Positions 17,120-27,500 of a stretch of DNA of 64,000 bases are shown here, in pieces; position 1 is the first letter of the stretch; each line of letters starts with the position of its first letter. Below the pieces are notes generated by a model, which ran no database searches, was not told the DNA's origin, and worked only from the letters and a program-made list of their open reading frames with translations. Origin of the DNA: Virgibacillus litoralis (GTDB lineage Bacteria > Bacillota > Bacilli > Bacillales > Amphibacillaceae); NCBI RefSeq assembly GCF_017873675.1, contig NZ_JAGGKK010000021.1, positions 1-64,000 of the forward strand, given 5' to 3'. The position numbers were made by a program, and so were the translations under genes.

Positions 17120-18767
17120 ATTGCTCCTCCTTCAGTTCAGTCTGGTCATGTGTTAGTTTTATTATCGAAGAAAGGTTATCCAGCTTTATTCTTGCTTCTC
17201 CAGTAGAAGTGGACTCAGAAAAAATGGTTTGTATTTCAGACTCAATGTCATTTATATTTAGTTCGGCTAAAATACTATCCAAATGGCCAATAACTTGTTC
17301 AAACAAATTTATCTTTTCATACAGAAGCGTCATGATATGTTCTTCTACGGTGCCCCTAATAGCTAAATTATATATATGAACATCATTTTGCTGACCGTAG
17401 CGGTGTATTCTGCCAATACGTTGTTCTAAACGCATCGGATTCCAAGGTAAGTCATAGTTAATGAGATGGTTGCAAAATTGGAGATTAATTCCCTCACCGC
17501 CAGCTTCGGTTGCAATCAATACCTGTGCATGATTTTCAAACAATTGTTTCATCCAATCTTTTTTCCCTTTTTTGAATCCGCCTCTGAAAGGTACTGATGT
17601 AATATCGTTCTCTTTTAGATACCATTGCAAGTATAGTTGTGTAGCCCGATATTCAGTGAAGATGATTACTTTCTCCTTGCCCAATTGCTTTATTACTTCT
17701 ACTGCTTTTTCTGCCTTTACGTGTTGAGGAAGCTGTTCAATTTTATCAGTGATTGGTTTTATTACATGTTCATTTTCTTGGTTAGTTACCATCTTTTGTA
17801 GTGATAGAAAGCATGCTTCCCTTGAAGAGCAGAGTTCTCTTAGCAATGTGATTTTTGAGAAAGTAGGAAAGACCTCCGTTACACTTTGTAAATGCGAATA
17901 AACATCTTTTTCTTCTTTTTTAAAGTCAATCCATATTGTTTCAATCTTTCTTTTTATATTATCAAAATCCGTGTTTTGTCTCGTGTTTCGAATCATTACT
18001 TTTTGGATTAATTGTTTCAAATATTTATCCTGTTTTATCTTTTTACGATCTTTACCATATTGTTCTAGAAAGGAGCCATAGTCACCTAAATGACCTGGTT
18101 TTAAAATGGATACCAAATTGAAGATTTCCACCAATCTATTTTGTACTGGTGTAGCGGTTAATAATAAACAATATTTTTTCTTTAATGATCGTACAAAAGC
18201 AAAGTTCTTTGTTTTATGGTTCTTCAGTTTATGTGCTTCGTCAATTAGGATGAAGTCATAGTCAATATCAAGAATATGTTCACGATGCGGGCTGCGTTTA
18301 GCTGTGTCAATAGATGTAATCATGACCTCGGTCTGATCCCATGAATAATTTTTACGGTGTGTGATTGCGGGAATATAAAATTTTTCATTCAATTCTTTGG
18401 CCCATTGATTAACAAGAGACGCAGGAACCAATATGAGTACTTTTTTCACAAGTCCTCTCAGCATATATTCTTTTAAAATAAGACCAGCTTCTATTGTTTT
18501 TCCAAGCCCTACCTCATCAGCTAATATTGCGCGTCCATTCATTTCTTCGATAACTTGATTAGCACAGGAAATTTGGTGATCAAGGAATTCCATATGCGGC
18601 AAATAATCTAGAGATTTTAAACCTTCAAACGATGGTGCCATAGTAGTTAATTCGGCTTGATAGGTCATTTGGAAAAGCTCCCAAGGCGAGAAAGGTCCTT
18701 CTTTTTCAAGAGTTGTTTCGAATTTATCTATAAAGACGGAATCTTTTTGAAGTTCGATGCGGTCCAT
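17109..18767 (-). CDS. yqhH: SNF2-family DNA helicase/translocase YqhH
   Basis: ATP-driven DNA translocase of 552 residues. Motif I is DEVGLGKTIEAG, motif II DEAHKLKN, motif III TATPVQNR. The C-terminal half has VLIATEAGGEGINLQ and the arginine-finger motif RIGRIHRYGQ. It resembles bacterial HepA/RapA-like SNF2 proteins without extra domains. It forms an operon with yqhG. Role in the cell is not established. Confidence 0.9.
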   Translation of the reverse strand: MDRIELQKDSVFIDKFETTLEKEGPFSPWELFQMTYQAELTTMAPSFEGLKSLDYLPHMEFLDHQISCANQVIEEMNGRAILADEVGLGKTIEAGLILKEYMLRGLVKKVLILVPASLVNQWAKELNEKFYIPAITHRKNYSWDQTEVMITSIDTAKRSPHREHILDIDYDFILIDEAHKLKNHKTKNFAFVRSLKKKYCLLLTATPVQNRLVEIFNLVSILKPGHLGDYGSFLEQYGKDRKKIKQDKYLKQLIQKVMIRNTRQNTDFDNIKRKIETIWIDFKKEEKDVYSHLQSVTEVFPTFSKITLLRELCSSREACFLSLQKMVTNQENEHVIKPITDKIEQLPQHVKAEKAVEVIKQLGKEKVIIFTEYRATQLYLQWYLKENDITSVPFRGGFKKGKKDWMKQLFENHAQVLIATEAGGEGINLQFCNHLINYDLPWNPMRLEQRIGRIHRYGQQNDVHIYNLAIRGTVEEHIMTLLYEKINLFEQVIGHLDSILAELNINDIESEIQTIFSESTSTGEARIKLDNLSSIIKLTHDQTELKEEQYGN

Positions 18768-18910
18768 AACATACTTCCTTTTAAAAGAGTTATCTTATCT
18801 CTACTTTTTACCTTATTCATATGCTATAATGAGACTCATAATAAGGTAGATATTTCTTAGTTACTGATACATAGTATAACCAAAATAACTAATTTCATTA
18901 TGCGAATGAG

Positions 18911-19099
18911 TACAAGGGGAGAGCTTACTTTTATGTAACGCCGAAGGAGCAAACATTGTGTGAATCTCTCAGGCAAAAAGACTCTTGTATGACGCAACTC
19001 TGGAGAGTGTTTACTTTTGGTAAACCACCAACGAAGCAAGTGCTTTTAGGAATTTGTATTCAGTTCCTTGGCATGCAACTTTCAGGTTGAAGGACAGAG
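18911..19099 (+). promoter_or_regulatory. Tandem glycine riboswitch (gcvT RNA)
   Basis: Two glycine aptamers in series. Aptamer I is closed by TACAAG (18911-18916) with CTTGTA (18984-18989) and contains CGCCGAAGGAGCAA and CTCAGGCAAAAAGAC. Aptamer II is closed by CTCTG (18998-19002) with CAGAG (19095-19099) and contains CACCAACGAAGCAAG and TTTCAGGTTGAAGGACAG. It controls gcvT-gcvPA-gcvPB directly downstream. The closing strand of aptamer II overlaps the 5' arm of the terminator, so glycine binding should favour transcription. Confidence 0.95.
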
Positions 19100-19133
19100 A
19101 TTTCCCTGTATATCAGAGAAATCTCTATTTTTA
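19096..19133 (+). terminator. Riboswitch-controlled terminator of the gcv operon
   Basis: AGAGATTTC (19096-19104) pairs with GAAATCTCT (19118-19126), followed by ATTTTT. Four bases of the first arm also belong to the closing stem of aptamer II, so the two structures exclude each other. Confidence 0.88.
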
Positions 19134-19163
19134 TGTGGAAGATTAATTAAAGGAGTGGATGGA

Positions 19164-20270
19164 ATGAGTGAGCTCAAAAGAACCCCATTGTTTCCTGAAT
19201 ATGAAAAATCAGGGGGGAAGACAGTCGATTTTGGCGGCTGGGACTTACCGGTACAATTCAAAGGTATAAAGCATGAGCATGAAGTTACCAGAACAAAAGC
19301 TGGATTATTTGATGTTTCGCACATGGGTGAAATTATGGTAAAAGGTCCAAACAGCAAGGATTTTTTACAAAAAGTAACAACAAACGATGTTTCCACATTA
19401 ACGCCAAAGCGTGCACAATATACATTTATGTGTTACCACGATGGTGGTACAGTTGATGATTTTATTGTTTACATGCTGGAGGAAGACCACTATTTATTAG
19501 TTGTGAATGCAGCCAATACAGAAAAAGACTTTGAATGGTTAACAGAAAACAACGACACAGGGGTTTCAATTGAAAACGTATCATCCAAGTATGTACAGTT
19601 AGCACTTCAAGGTCCACAGGCTGAATTAATTCTGCAACGCTTGACAGAGACCGATCTAAGTAAAATCAAATTTTTCCGTTTTGAAGATCCCGTTTACTTC
19701 TCTACAATTGATTCAGGTGCAATTGTATCCAGAACTGGGTATACAGGAGAAGACGGATTTGAAATCTATGTAGACGCTAAAGATGGAAGGAATCTGTGGC
19801 AACTGATTCTTGAGGCAGGCGAGGATGAAGGTGTGGAACCAATCGGACTTGGTGCACGAGATACACTACGTTTTGAAGCAAAATTAGCATTATACGGGCA
19901 GGAACTTTCAAAAGATATAACACCAATTGAGGCCGGTATGAAGTTTGCGGTTAAGGTCAAAAAGGAAACTGATTTTATTGGAAAAGAAGTGTTAAAGCAG
20001 CAGGCAGAAAATGGACCGGATAGAAAGCTTGTTGGTATTGAAATGATTGATAAAGGTATTCCGCGTACGGGATATCATGTTTACGCCGAAGATGCTGAAG
20101 TAGGATTTGTTACTACTGGAACACAGTCACCAACATTGCAAAAAAATGTCGGGCTAGCACTAGTGAAAAGCGAGTATGCTGAACTAGGTAAAGAGCTGTT
20201 TGTACAAGTACGCAAACGAAGACTAAAGGCAGTAGTGGTTAAAACGCCATTTTACAAACGCGATAAATAG
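19164..20270 (+). CDS. gcvT: Glycine cleavage system T protein (aminomethyltransferase)
   Basis: Transfers the methylene group from the aminomethyl-lipoyl H protein to tetrahydrofolate and releases ammonia. The 368-residue protein has the folate-binding GcvT core ([18 protein letters not shown]) and the C-terminal barrel domain (TGTQSPTL). The ATG at 19164 follows AGGAGTGG and lies beyond the riboswitch terminator; an upstream in-frame start would fall inside the riboswitch. First gene of the gcv operon; the H protein is not in the window. Confidence 0.96.
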   Translation: MSELKRTPLFPEYEKSGGKTVDFGGWDLPVQFKGIKHEHEVTRTKAGLFDVSHMGEIMVKGPNSKDFLQKVTTNDVSTLTPKRAQYTFMCYHDGGTVDDFIVYMLEEDHYLLVVNAANTEKDFEWLTENNDTGVSIENVSSKYVQLALQGPQAELILQRLTETDLSKIKFFRFEDPVYFSTIDSGAIVSRTGYTGEDGFEIYVDAKDGRNLWQLILEAGEDEGVEPIGLGARDTLRFEAKLALYGQELSKDITPIEAGMKFAVKVKKETDFIGKEVLKQQAENGPDRKLVGIEMIDKGIPRTGYHVYAEDAEVGFVTTGTQSPTLQKNVGLALVKSEYAELGKELFVQVRKRRLKAVVVKTPFYKRDK

Positions 20271-20284
20271 GGAGGGTTTTCTAC

Positions 20285-21634
20285 ATGGAATTTCGTTATT
20301 TACCAATGACTGAAACTGATAAAAAGGATATGCTTGAAACAATTGGTGTTGGGTCATCTGAAGAGCTATTTTCTGATATACCCGATCAAGTTCGTTTTAA
20401 AGGTGAATTGGAGCTCAAAAAACCAGTAAATGAAGCGCAGTTAAAAAAAGAACTAGCAGCTATGGCAAAGAAAAACGCCAATCTGATAGAATACAGTTCA
20501 TTTTTAGGCGCTGGTGTTTATGATCATTTTATTCCATCGGTTGTTGATCATGTGATTTCAAGATCAGAATTTTATACAGCATATACACCATACCAGCCGG
20601 AAATATCACAAGGAGAATTACAAGCAATTTTTGAATTTCAAACAATGATTTGTGAATTAACTGGCATGGGAGTCGCCAACTCTTCCATGTATGATGGCGG
20701 TACAGCATTAGCGGAAGCTGTGAATTTAAGTGCTGGTCAAACGAAGCGTAAAAAAATACTTGTATCAAAGGCTATCCATCCTGAGTCAAGAGCTGTTATA
20801 GATTCATACGCGAAAGGACCAAACCTTGAAATTGTTGAAATTGATCATCATGACGGGCGCACAGATTTGAAGCAACTAAATGATGAATTGGATGAGAATA
20901 CTGCAAGTGTCGTTATGCAGTATCCAAACTTCTTTGGTCAAATCGAACCGTTGCATGAAATAAATGAAATGATCAGTCAACAAAAGAAGACGATGTTTAT
21001 TGTCTCCAGTAACCCATTAGCGTTGGGGTATTTAACTCCTCCAGGTGAGTTTGGCGCTGATATAGTTGTAGGGGATACTCAAGTATTTGGTATTCCTGCA
21101 CAATTTGGCGGTCCCCACTGTGGATACTTTGCGACAACTAATAAATTAATGCGCAAAGTACCTGGACGTTTAGTGGGACAAACGACTGATGAAGATGGAC
21201 AGCGCGGTTTTGTACTCACTCTGCAGGCAAGAGAACAACATATCAGACGCGATAAGGCAACATCAAACATATGTTCAAATCAAGCATTAAATGCACTTGC
21301 AAGTTCTGTAGCAATGAGTTCGATCGGTAAGAATGGTATTAAAAAAATGGCAGTATTAAATATGCAAAAAGCGCGTTACGCCAAGCAAAGATTAGAGGAA
21401 ACAGGAATTAAAGTAATTTCAGAGGGGGCATTTTTCAACGAATTAGTTGTAAAGCTTCCTGAAAATGTTGCAACTGTAAATGAAAAGCTCTTAAATAAAG
21501 GTATAATTGGCGGGTATGATCTGGAACAGGCTTACCCTGAATTAAAAGGACATATGCTAATTGCTGTAACTGAAATTCGTACAAAAGAAGAAATTGATAC
21601 TTTTGTAAAAGAATTGGGGGATATTCATGGCTAA
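20285..21634 (+). CDS. gcvPA: Glycine dehydrogenase (decarboxylating) subunit 1
   Basis: N-terminal half of the P protein, which decarboxylates glycine with PLP. In Bacillus the P protein is split, and this 449-residue subunit pairs with GcvPB. It has the usual core ([23 protein letters not shown]) but no PLP lysine. GGGAGGG precedes the ATG. It ends 8 bp inside gcvPB. Confidence 0.96.
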   Translation: MEFRYLPMTETDKKDMLETIGVGSSEELFSDIPDQVRFKGELELKKPVNEAQLKKELAAMAKKNANLIEYSSFLGAGVYDHFIPSVVDHVISRSEFYTAYTPYQPEISQGELQAIFEFQTMICELTGMGVANSSMYDGGTALAEAVNLSAGQTKRKKILVSKAIHPESRAVIDSYAKGPNLEIVEIDHHDGRTDLKQLNDELDENTASVVMQYPNFFGQIEPLHEINEMISQQKKTMFIVSSNPLALGYLTPPGEFGADIVVGDTQVFGIPAQFGGPHCGYFATTNKLMRKVPGRLVGQTTDEDGQRGFVLTLQAREQHIRRDKATSNICSNQALNALASSVAMSSIGKNGIKKMAVLNMQKARYAKQRLEETGIKVISEGAFFNELVVKLPENVATVNEKLLNKGIIGGYDLEQAYPELKGHMLIAVTEIRTKEEIDTFVKELGDIHG

Positions 21635-23084
21635 TACAGATTTTCCGTTAATTTTTGAACGTAGTAAAGAAGGAAGAACAGGATATAGTTTTCCAGAGTT
21701 TGATGTTCCAGAATTTAATCTAGACAGCGAATTTGAGGATTCTTACATTCGAAAAGATGCACCAGATTTACCTGAGGTTAGTGAACTGGAAATCATGCGT
21801 CATTATACAGCATTATCAAAACGGAATTATGGTGTGGACTCCGGATTTTATCCACTTGGTTCGTGTACTATGAAATATAATCCTAAAATAAATGAAGATA
21901 TAGCAAGACTTGACGGATTCAGTCATATTCATCCACACCAGGATCCAAAAAGTGTGCAAGGCGCCATGGAAATGATGTATGATCTGCAAAAGTCGCTAAG
22001 AGAGATAACTGGCATGCATGAAGTATCTTTACAGCCAGCCGCAGGAGCACAAGGTGAGTGGACTGGATTAATGATGATTCGTGCATTCCATGAAGCAAAT
22101 GGCGATTACAATCGGACAAAAGTAATTGTACCTGATTCGGCGCACGGAACAAATCCAGCTTCAGCAAAAGTGGCAGGTTTTGACGCAGTTACAGTAAAAT
22201 CTAATGATAAAGGTTTAGTAGATTTAGAGGATCTTAAAAGAGTTGTTGGTAACGATACTGCAGCCTTAATGCTTACTAATCCAAATACATTAGGTTTATT
22301 TGAAACTGAGATTTTGGAAATGGCAGAAATAATTCATGGTGCTGGTGGTAAGTTGTACTATGATGGGGCAAACCTAAATGCAATTATGGGATATACAAGA
22401 CCTGGGGACATGGGATTTGATGTCGTACACTTAAACCTGCATAAGACCTTTACAGGCCCTCATGGCGGCGGTGGTCCAGGTTCAGGCCCAGTAGGTGTAA
22501 GCAGTGAATTGGCTGCATATTTGCCAAAGCCTTTACTTGTTAAAAAAGATAATTTATATACCTTTGATTATGATCGTCCTGATTCAATTGGGCGAGTAAA
22601 ACCTTATTATGGGAATTTTGGTATAAATTTACGTGCATATACGTACATTCGTACTATGGGTGCTGAAGGGCTCAAAAAGGTGAGTGAATACGCAGTAATA
22701 AATGCAAACTACATGATGCGTAAATTAGAGAAGGAATACGTGTTACCATATCAGCAGCACTGTAAGCATGAATTTGTTATATCTGGTAAAAGACAGAAAA
22801 AGTTAGGTGTGCGGACATTAGATATTGCTAAGCGTTTGTTAGACTATGGCTATCATCCACCTACGATTTATTTCCCAATAAACGTAGAAGAGGCAATGAT
22901 GGTTGAACCAACAGAAACGGAATCAAAAGAGACATTGGATGGTTTTATCGATACAATGACGGAAATTTCCGATGAAGCGAAACATAATCCGGAGTTAGTT
23001 CAAGAAGCTCCTTTCAACACAATTGTTAAACGTATGGATGAAACTACAGCAGCAAGGAAACCGATATTACGATATGAAAAGTAA
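21627..23084 (+). CDS. gcvPB: Glycine dehydrogenase (decarboxylating) subunit 2
   Basis: PLP-binding half of the glycine decarboxylase, 485 residues. The PLP lysine is in [26 protein letters not shown] near the N-terminus is also conserved. It overlaps gcvPA by 8 bp with GGGGG as ribosome site. A perfect palindromic terminator begins at its stop codon. Confidence 0.96.
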   Translation: MANTDFPLIFERSKEGRTGYSFPEFDVPEFNLDSEFEDSYIRKDAPDLPEVSELEIMRHYTALSKRNYGVDSGFYPLGSCTMKYNPKINEDIARLDGFSHIHPHQDPKSVQGAMEMMYDLQKSLREITGMHEVSLQPAAGAQGEWTGLMMIRAFHEANGDYNRTKVIVPDSAHGTNPASAKVAGFDAVTVKSNDKGLVDLEDLKRVVGNDTAALMLTNPNTLGLFETEILEMAEIIHGAGGKLYYDGANLNAIMGYTRPGDMGFDVVHLNLHKTFTGPHGGGGPGSGPVGVSSELAAYLPKPLLVKKDNLYTFDYDRPDSIGRVKPYYGNFGINLRAYTYIRTMGAEGLKKVSEYAVINANYMMRKLEKEYVLPYQQHCKHEFVISGKRQKKLGVRTLDIAKRLLDYGYHPPTIYFPINVEEAMMVEPTETESKETLDGFIDTMTEISDEAKHNPELVQEAPFNTIVKRMDETTAARKPILRYEK

Positions 23085-23118
23085 AAAAACGGATGAGGTA
23101 ATTACCTCATCCGTTTTT
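23085..23118. terminator. Bidirectional terminator between gcvPB and yqhL
   Basis: A perfect 34-bp palindrome, AAAAACGGATGAGGTAA followed by its complement, with T runs both ways. It overlaps the last codons of yqhL, so the convergent gene shares it. Confidence 0.92.
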
Positions 23119-23478
23119 AATCTTTCCTGTCCATTTTTTAAATCCGCCTTTTAGCTGATTTATATCTGTATATCCCTTTTTATGAAGTAACTGAGCCGCC
23201 CTGGCTGATCTGGAACCACTCTGGCAATAAAGGTATAATGGCTTATCTTTTCGCATCTCCACAAGTCGTTGCTTCATTTGTGTCACTGGAATATTTCTGG
23301 CCCCAAGAATATGACCTTTCTTAAATTCCTGTGGTTCCCTTACATCAATTAGCTGTGCCTTGCGATAACCTTTACGAAATTGATCTTCGGTTAATATGGT
23401 GACGACGTTTTTTTGTCTGAAATACCGGAAAACTCCAACTCCGACTAATATGACAATTCCTATTACTAAAAATTCCAT
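23107..23478 (-). CDS. yqhL: Membrane-anchored rhodanese-like protein YqhL
   Basis: A 123-residue protein with one N-terminal membrane helix (about 3-17) and a single rhodanese domain. The active-site loop is CQSGSRSA with the catalytic cysteine near residue 84. Rhodaneses carry sulfur or sense redox state; YqhL has no firm substrate. Convergent with gcvPB, as in B. subtilis. In B. subtilis lipM follows it; here the reductase gene takes that place. Confidence 0.9.
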   Translation of the reverse strand: MEFLVIGIVILVGVGVFRYFRQKNVVTILTEDQFRKGYRKAQLIDVREPQEFKKGHILGARNIPVTQMKQRLVEMRKDKPLYLYCQSGSRSARAAQLLHKKGYTDINQLKGGFKKWTGKIKNG

Positions 23479-23802
23479 TGTTTATATCCCCCGTAACTTT
23501 CATTTGTGTCTATTCTATTATATTGTGGATTAGCTATTATTTCAAAGTATTTTTCTTATTTTAATTTATTGTTAGGACTTTTTACTTATTTTTGAGTTAT
23601 AACTGAAGATCAATAAGTGCTAAAAAAGCACAGTAATGCAGTATTAACACTTTATAAACTAGCAGGTATTTAAGAAATAATATAATGTATATGAAAAAGG
23701 TGAGGAATACTGGATTTTTAGTAACTTCCTTAAATTTTCTCTATTTTTCTCGATATATTATCACGCTTTGATGATTGACAGATTAGTTTTCATTCGTTCA
23801 AA

Positions 23803-23850
23803 CCTCAATATATAGTATTTATTTTAAAATATTAACACTATATATTGTTT
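23803..23850 (+). promoter_or_regulatory. Two NrdR boxes upstream of the ribonucleotide reductase
   Basis: CCTCAATATATAGTAT (23803-23818) and ACACTATATATTGTTT (23835-23850) both fit the NrdR consensus acaCwAtATaTwGtgt, with the conserved core intact. Centres are 32 bp apart, three helical turns. NrdR is the ATP/dATP-sensing repressor of bacterial ribonucleotide reductase genes, so dATP-dependent repression of the downstream gene is expected. Confidence 0.85.
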
Positions 23851-23913
23851 TTAGTGTGTCAGTTATGATATCTTATATTATAACAAATAAATAGTTAAAG
23901 GAGCGATCAAAAA

Positions 23914-24708
23914 ATGTCGATTGCTGTTGAGAGTGGAAAAAAAATAGATATTAAAATGCTAAATGAAGACATCAAATCGTTTCCGCAAGTACACCCAATT
24001 ACTGAGGATATGAAAATTACACACAAAGGTGTATCACGTTTGGTTATGCTGGATCGATATGCTTTTAAGGACACTGAAAAAAAGACTTTGCAAGAAGGCG
24101 ATTTTGTCGTATTAACTGTGAAAGCAGATCCGAAGTTTCCTGCACGTGGACTGGGTTATGTGAAATCAATAGACTGGCAACATAAAGAAGCAGATATTCA
24201 TGTGGATTCACAGTTCGTATCTGTACTGGATAATGAGGAAGAAGCTTCTACAGGTATTGTAAGGCGTTCGCTCGATGTTATTGATAAACCTTTGGAAGTT
24301 TATTATGAACAAATTGCAAAAAGAAACGCCACGGGGCTTTCTGCCGTCGAAACGACAGAAGAGAAGCAGAAGGAGTGGTTTGAAAAGTTTACGGATGAGT
24401 TAGGATCGTTGAATTTTATTCCAGCAGGACGCGTATTATACGGTGCTGGTGCCGAAACTGATGTGACGTACTTTAACTGTTATGTCATGCCTTATATTAA
24501 AGATTCACGAGAAGGAATATCTGATCATCGTAAGCAGGTAATGGAAATTATGAGCAGGGGTGGTGGAGTTGGAACAAATGGATCAACGCTAAGACCTCGT
24601 AATACGTTAGCAAGAGGTGTAAACGGAAAGTCATCAGGATCTGTTTCCTGGCTGGATGATATCGCAAAACTTACACATCTGGTAGAGCAAGGCGGATCAA
24701 GACGTGGT
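23914..24708 (+). CDS. nrdJ: Class II (B12-dependent) ribonucleotide reductase, exon 1
   Basis: First 265 codons of an adenosylcobalamin-dependent ribonucleotide reductase. The enzyme reduces ribonucleotides to deoxyribonucleotides without needing oxygen. This part holds the N-terminal domain and the first conserved cysteine of the active site in FNCYVMPY (about residue 189). It stops in GGSRRG, in phase 0, where the intron begins; without splicing translation would end two codons later at a TAA. AAAGGAG lies before the ATG. Two NrdR boxes are upstream. Confidence 0.92.
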
Positions 24709-25017
24709 AAATAAAAGTGCCTCGTCTATAAACTAACCTCGTGAATTGCTGGAAACTCTTTAATGACTTGCTGGCTACAACGTAACTGGAAACAGTAAGC
24801 GTGAATGCAAAAAAACAGCGAGTGGAAAAAGACAATCAGCAGCCAAGCTTTGTATAGAAGAAGGTTCAACGACCATCGAAAGCACGTCTCGGACGGAAGT
24901 GAGTAGAGTAGAAATCAAGTGATTTCGAAGCGCGAGGACACATTTAAATGTGGAAGATATGGTCTGAACTCTAAGGTGACTTAGAGAGTTGATTTAACGC
25001 ATCAACGCAACAATTTG
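24709..25017 (+). ncRNA. Group I self-splicing intron in nrdJ, no internal gene
   Basis: A 309-nt insertion that breaks the frame between GSRRG and AQMIM. P1 forms between exon AGACGTGGT (24700-24708) and the guide GCCTCGTCT (24719-24727), with the required U.G pair at the splice site and one U-U mismatch. The four conserved core elements occur in order: P-like AATTGCTGGAAAC (24744-), Q-like AATCAGCAGCCAAGC (24834-), R-like GTTCAACGACC (24863-) and S-like AAGATATGGTCTG (24954-). GACC in R can pair with GGTC in S, giving P7. P9 is a perfect 7-bp stem with a GUGA tetraloop (24969-24986). The last intron base is G. There is no homing endonuclease gene. Splicing itself is inferred. Confidence 0.9.
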
Positions 25018-26784
25018 GCTCAAATGATCATGTTAGTAGATTCTCACCCTGATATTATTGAATTTATTATCTCGAAAATGCAAAATCCTAGAATTCTGCG
25101 CTATCTGATAGAAAATACCGAAGATGAACAAATTAAGCGTCTGGCACAGGAAAAACTGCAATTCACACCATTAACGGAGACAGAAGTAGATTTGTATCAA
25201 GGTATCTTGAACTATAATACCATGCCAGGACAAGGTGGTTTTACAGATGCTGCCATCCGTGAAGCAGAAGAAAAGTTAGTAACTGGGGGCACCTATTCTG
25301 TTCATAATCCAGAGTTCTTAACAGGAGCGAACATTTCTGTTTGTATTACAAAAGAACTAATGGATGCTGTTGAAGATGATGATACCTATGATTTACGTTT
25401 TCCTGATGTTGAAAATTATACAAAAGAAGAAATGAAAGCATATAACGAGAACTGGGATAAAGTTGGCGATGTCCGAAAGTGGGAAGAAATGGGATATGGT
25501 GTACGTGTTTATCGCCGAGTGAAGGCTAAAGAGCTGTGGAATTTGATAAACATTTGTGCAACATACTCAGCAGAACCAGGAATATTCTACATTGATAATG
25601 CTAATGAAATGACAAATGCAAAAGCATATGGGGACCAAGTAGTAGCAACAAACCCGTGTGGGGAACAGCCACTTGCTCCATATTCTGTTTGTAATCTTGC
25701 AGCCGTTAACTTGGCAGAAATGGCTGACAAAGATACGAGCACTGTAAACTTTGAGAAATTGAAACAAACCGTCAAAACTGGCGTGCGTATGCAAGATAAT
25801 GTAATTGATGCAACACCATACTTTTTAGAGGAAAACAAAAAACAAGCACTTGGCGAACGCAGAGTTGGACTAGGTGTTATGGGAATGCATGACCTTCTGA
25901 TCTATTGCGAAACGGAATATGGATCATCTGAAGGTAATAAGCTAGTTGATCAAATATTCGAAGCAATTGCAACTACTGCATATCGTGAATCAATTGAGAT
26001 AGCTAAAGAAAAAGGAAGTTTTCCATTCCTTATTGGTAAAACGGACGAAGAAACACAATTGCTGCGTGAAGCATTTATCAATACCGGTTATATGAAGAAA
26101 ATGCCTGAAGATATTAAAAAAGGCATTCTTGAATATGGTATTCGCAATTCACATCTTCTGACTGTGGCTCCGACTGGGTCGACAGGCACGATGGTCGGCG
26201 TGAGCACGGGATTAGAACCATATTTTTCTTTTTCCTACTATAGAAGTGGTAGGTTAGGGAAGTTTATTGAAGTTAAGGCCGAAATTGTACAAGAATACTT
26301 GGATAGGAACCCTGACCAGGATTCAGAAAATCTGCCTAAATTCTTTGTAACAGCGATGGACCTAGCACCAGAAGCACATGCCGATACTCAGTGTGTTATC
26401 CAGCGTTGGGTTGATAGCTCGATTTCCAAAACAGTAAATGCACCAAAAGGGTATACCGTTGATCAAGTAGAAAATGTATACCACAGACTCTACAACGGTG
26501 GTGCTAAAGGTGGAACTGTTTATGTAGATGGCAGTCGAGATTCACAAGTTCTGACGCTTAAAGCTGAAGAGAACTCGGAAGGTGAACAGACTGAACTATT
26601 TCAGGAAACTGAAAAGCCTAAAGTTGTATTGATGGACACTATCCAGGAATTAGATAAAACTAACGTTATGATTGGTTCTGAAGTTGGCGATACGTGTCCA
26701 GTTTGCCGAGAAGGCAATGTAGAAGATATTGGTGGATGCAACACATGTACAAGCTGTGGAGCTCAGCTTAAATGTGGTTTATAA
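25018..26784 (+). CDS. nrdJ: Class II (B12-dependent) ribonucleotide reductase, exon 2
   Basis: Remaining 588 codons, giving a spliced protein of 853 residues, a normal length for the family. It resumes with AQMIMLVDSHPDIIEF. The active site NPCGEQ (about residues 477-482) holds the radical-relay cysteine and glutamate. A further cysteine is in SVCNLAAVN (about 490), and APTGSTGT is conserved. The C-terminus has paired cysteines (TCPVC, GGCNTCTSCG, KCGL) that likely re-reduce the active site or bind zinc. The frame is intact, which argues against a pseudogene. Exon 2 must not be read as an independent gene starting at TTG 25015: that codon is intron sequence. Confidence 0.92.
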   Translation, partial: AQMIMLVDSHPDIIEFIISKMQNPRILRYLIENTEDEQIKRLAQEKLQFTPLTETEVDLYQGILNYNTMPGQGGFTDAAIREAEEKLVTGGTYSVHNPEFLTGANISVCITKELMDAVEDDDTYDLRFPDVENYTKEEMKAYNENWDKVGDVRKWEEMGYGVRVYRRVKAKELWNLINICATYSAEPGIFYIDNANEMTNAKAYGDQVVATNPCGEQPLAPYSVCNLAAVNLAEMADKDTSTVNFEKLKQTVKTGVRMQDNVIDATPYFLEENKKQALGERRVGLGVMGMHDLLIYCETEYGSSEGNKLVDQIFEAIATTAYRESIEIAKEKGSFPFLIGKTDEETQLLREAFINTGYMKKMPEDIKKGILEYGIRNSHLLTVAPTGSTGTMVGVSTGLEPYFSFSYYRSGRLGKFIEVKAEIVQEYLDRNPDQDSENLPKFFVTAMDLAPEAHADTQCVIQRWVDSSISKTVNAPKGYTVDQVENVYHRLYNGGAKGGTVYVDGSRDSQVLTLKAEENSEGEQTELFQETEKPKVVLMDTIQELDKTNVMIGSEVGDTCPVCREGNVEDIGGCNTCTSCGAQLKCGL

Positions 26785-26792
26785 GTTTTTTT

Positions 26793-26829
26793 AAGAGAAG
26801 AATCGACTACAAGTTGGTTCTTCTCTTTT
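26793..26829 (+). terminator. Terminator after nrdJ
   Basis: Stem AAGAGAAGAA / TTCTTCTCTT with a 15-nt loop and a short T run. Confidence 0.75.
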
Positions 26830-26999
26830 GATTTGGCTGTTTTTGTAATTTTTGGAAAAGACTCCTTATACTGCGCACTTATAGCCTTTAATTTTGTTAT
26901 CTAATAGAATACTTGTTTAATTCGTAAATATCTTGTATTATTTTTATAGAAACATTGTTGCACATACTAAAAATTTATTCTTTGAAATGAGTTGAGTTT

Positions 27000-27419
27000 A
27001 TGCCGACACCTAGCATGGAAGATTATATTGAACAAATTTATAATTTAATTGAATCAAAAGGTTATGCACGTGTATCCGATATTGCAGAAGCCCTGATAGT
27101 CCACCCATCATCAGTGACTAAAATGGTGCAGAAACTTGATAAAGATGAATACTTAAATTATGAGAAATATAGAGGTTTTATTTTAACATCAAAAGGAAAG
27201 AAGATTGGCGAGCGATTAGTTTTTCGTCATGAGCTACTTGAGAATTTTCTTGAAATTATTGGTGTAGATAATGACAAAATTTACGAAGATGTTGAAGGTA
27301 TAGAGCATCATCTAAGCTGGAATTCAATAGACAGAATTGGTGACTTAGTACAATACTTTAAAGAAGATATGAATCGTATTGATGATTTAAAAAAGATTAA
27401 AGCAAACGACGAGCGATAA
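27000..27419 (+). CDS. mntR: Manganese-responsive repressor MntR
   Basis: DtxR-family repressor of manganese uptake genes. The 139-residue protein has an N-terminal winged helix (to about 70) and a dimer domain. All metal ligands of B. subtilis MntR are at the same positions: Asp8, Glu11, His77, Glu99, Glu102, His103. Asp at 8 favours manganese over iron. The ribosome site before the ATG is weak. It sits between nrdJ and yqhO, as in B. subtilis apart from the inserted nrdJ. Confidence 0.95.
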   Translation: MPTPSMEDYIEQIYNLIESKGYARVSDIAEALIVHPSSVTKMVQKLDKDEYLNYEKYRGFILTSKGKKIGERLVFRHELLENFLEIIGVDNDKIYEDVEGIEHHLSWNSIDRIGDLVQYFKEDMNRIDDLKKIKANDER

Positions 27420-27500
27420 CTAAAATTATATATGTGAATGAGTTCTAATTTTACCTGTATCCTCCTAATATATAATAAAGGTTTTACAAGGGGAGAACTC

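Noticed and set aside
23914-26784. Frameshifted or broken reductase pseudogene, or two separate genes
   Set aside because: The interruption is a clean 309-nt block in phase 0 with group I intron features, and both flanks are intact and join to a full-length protein.
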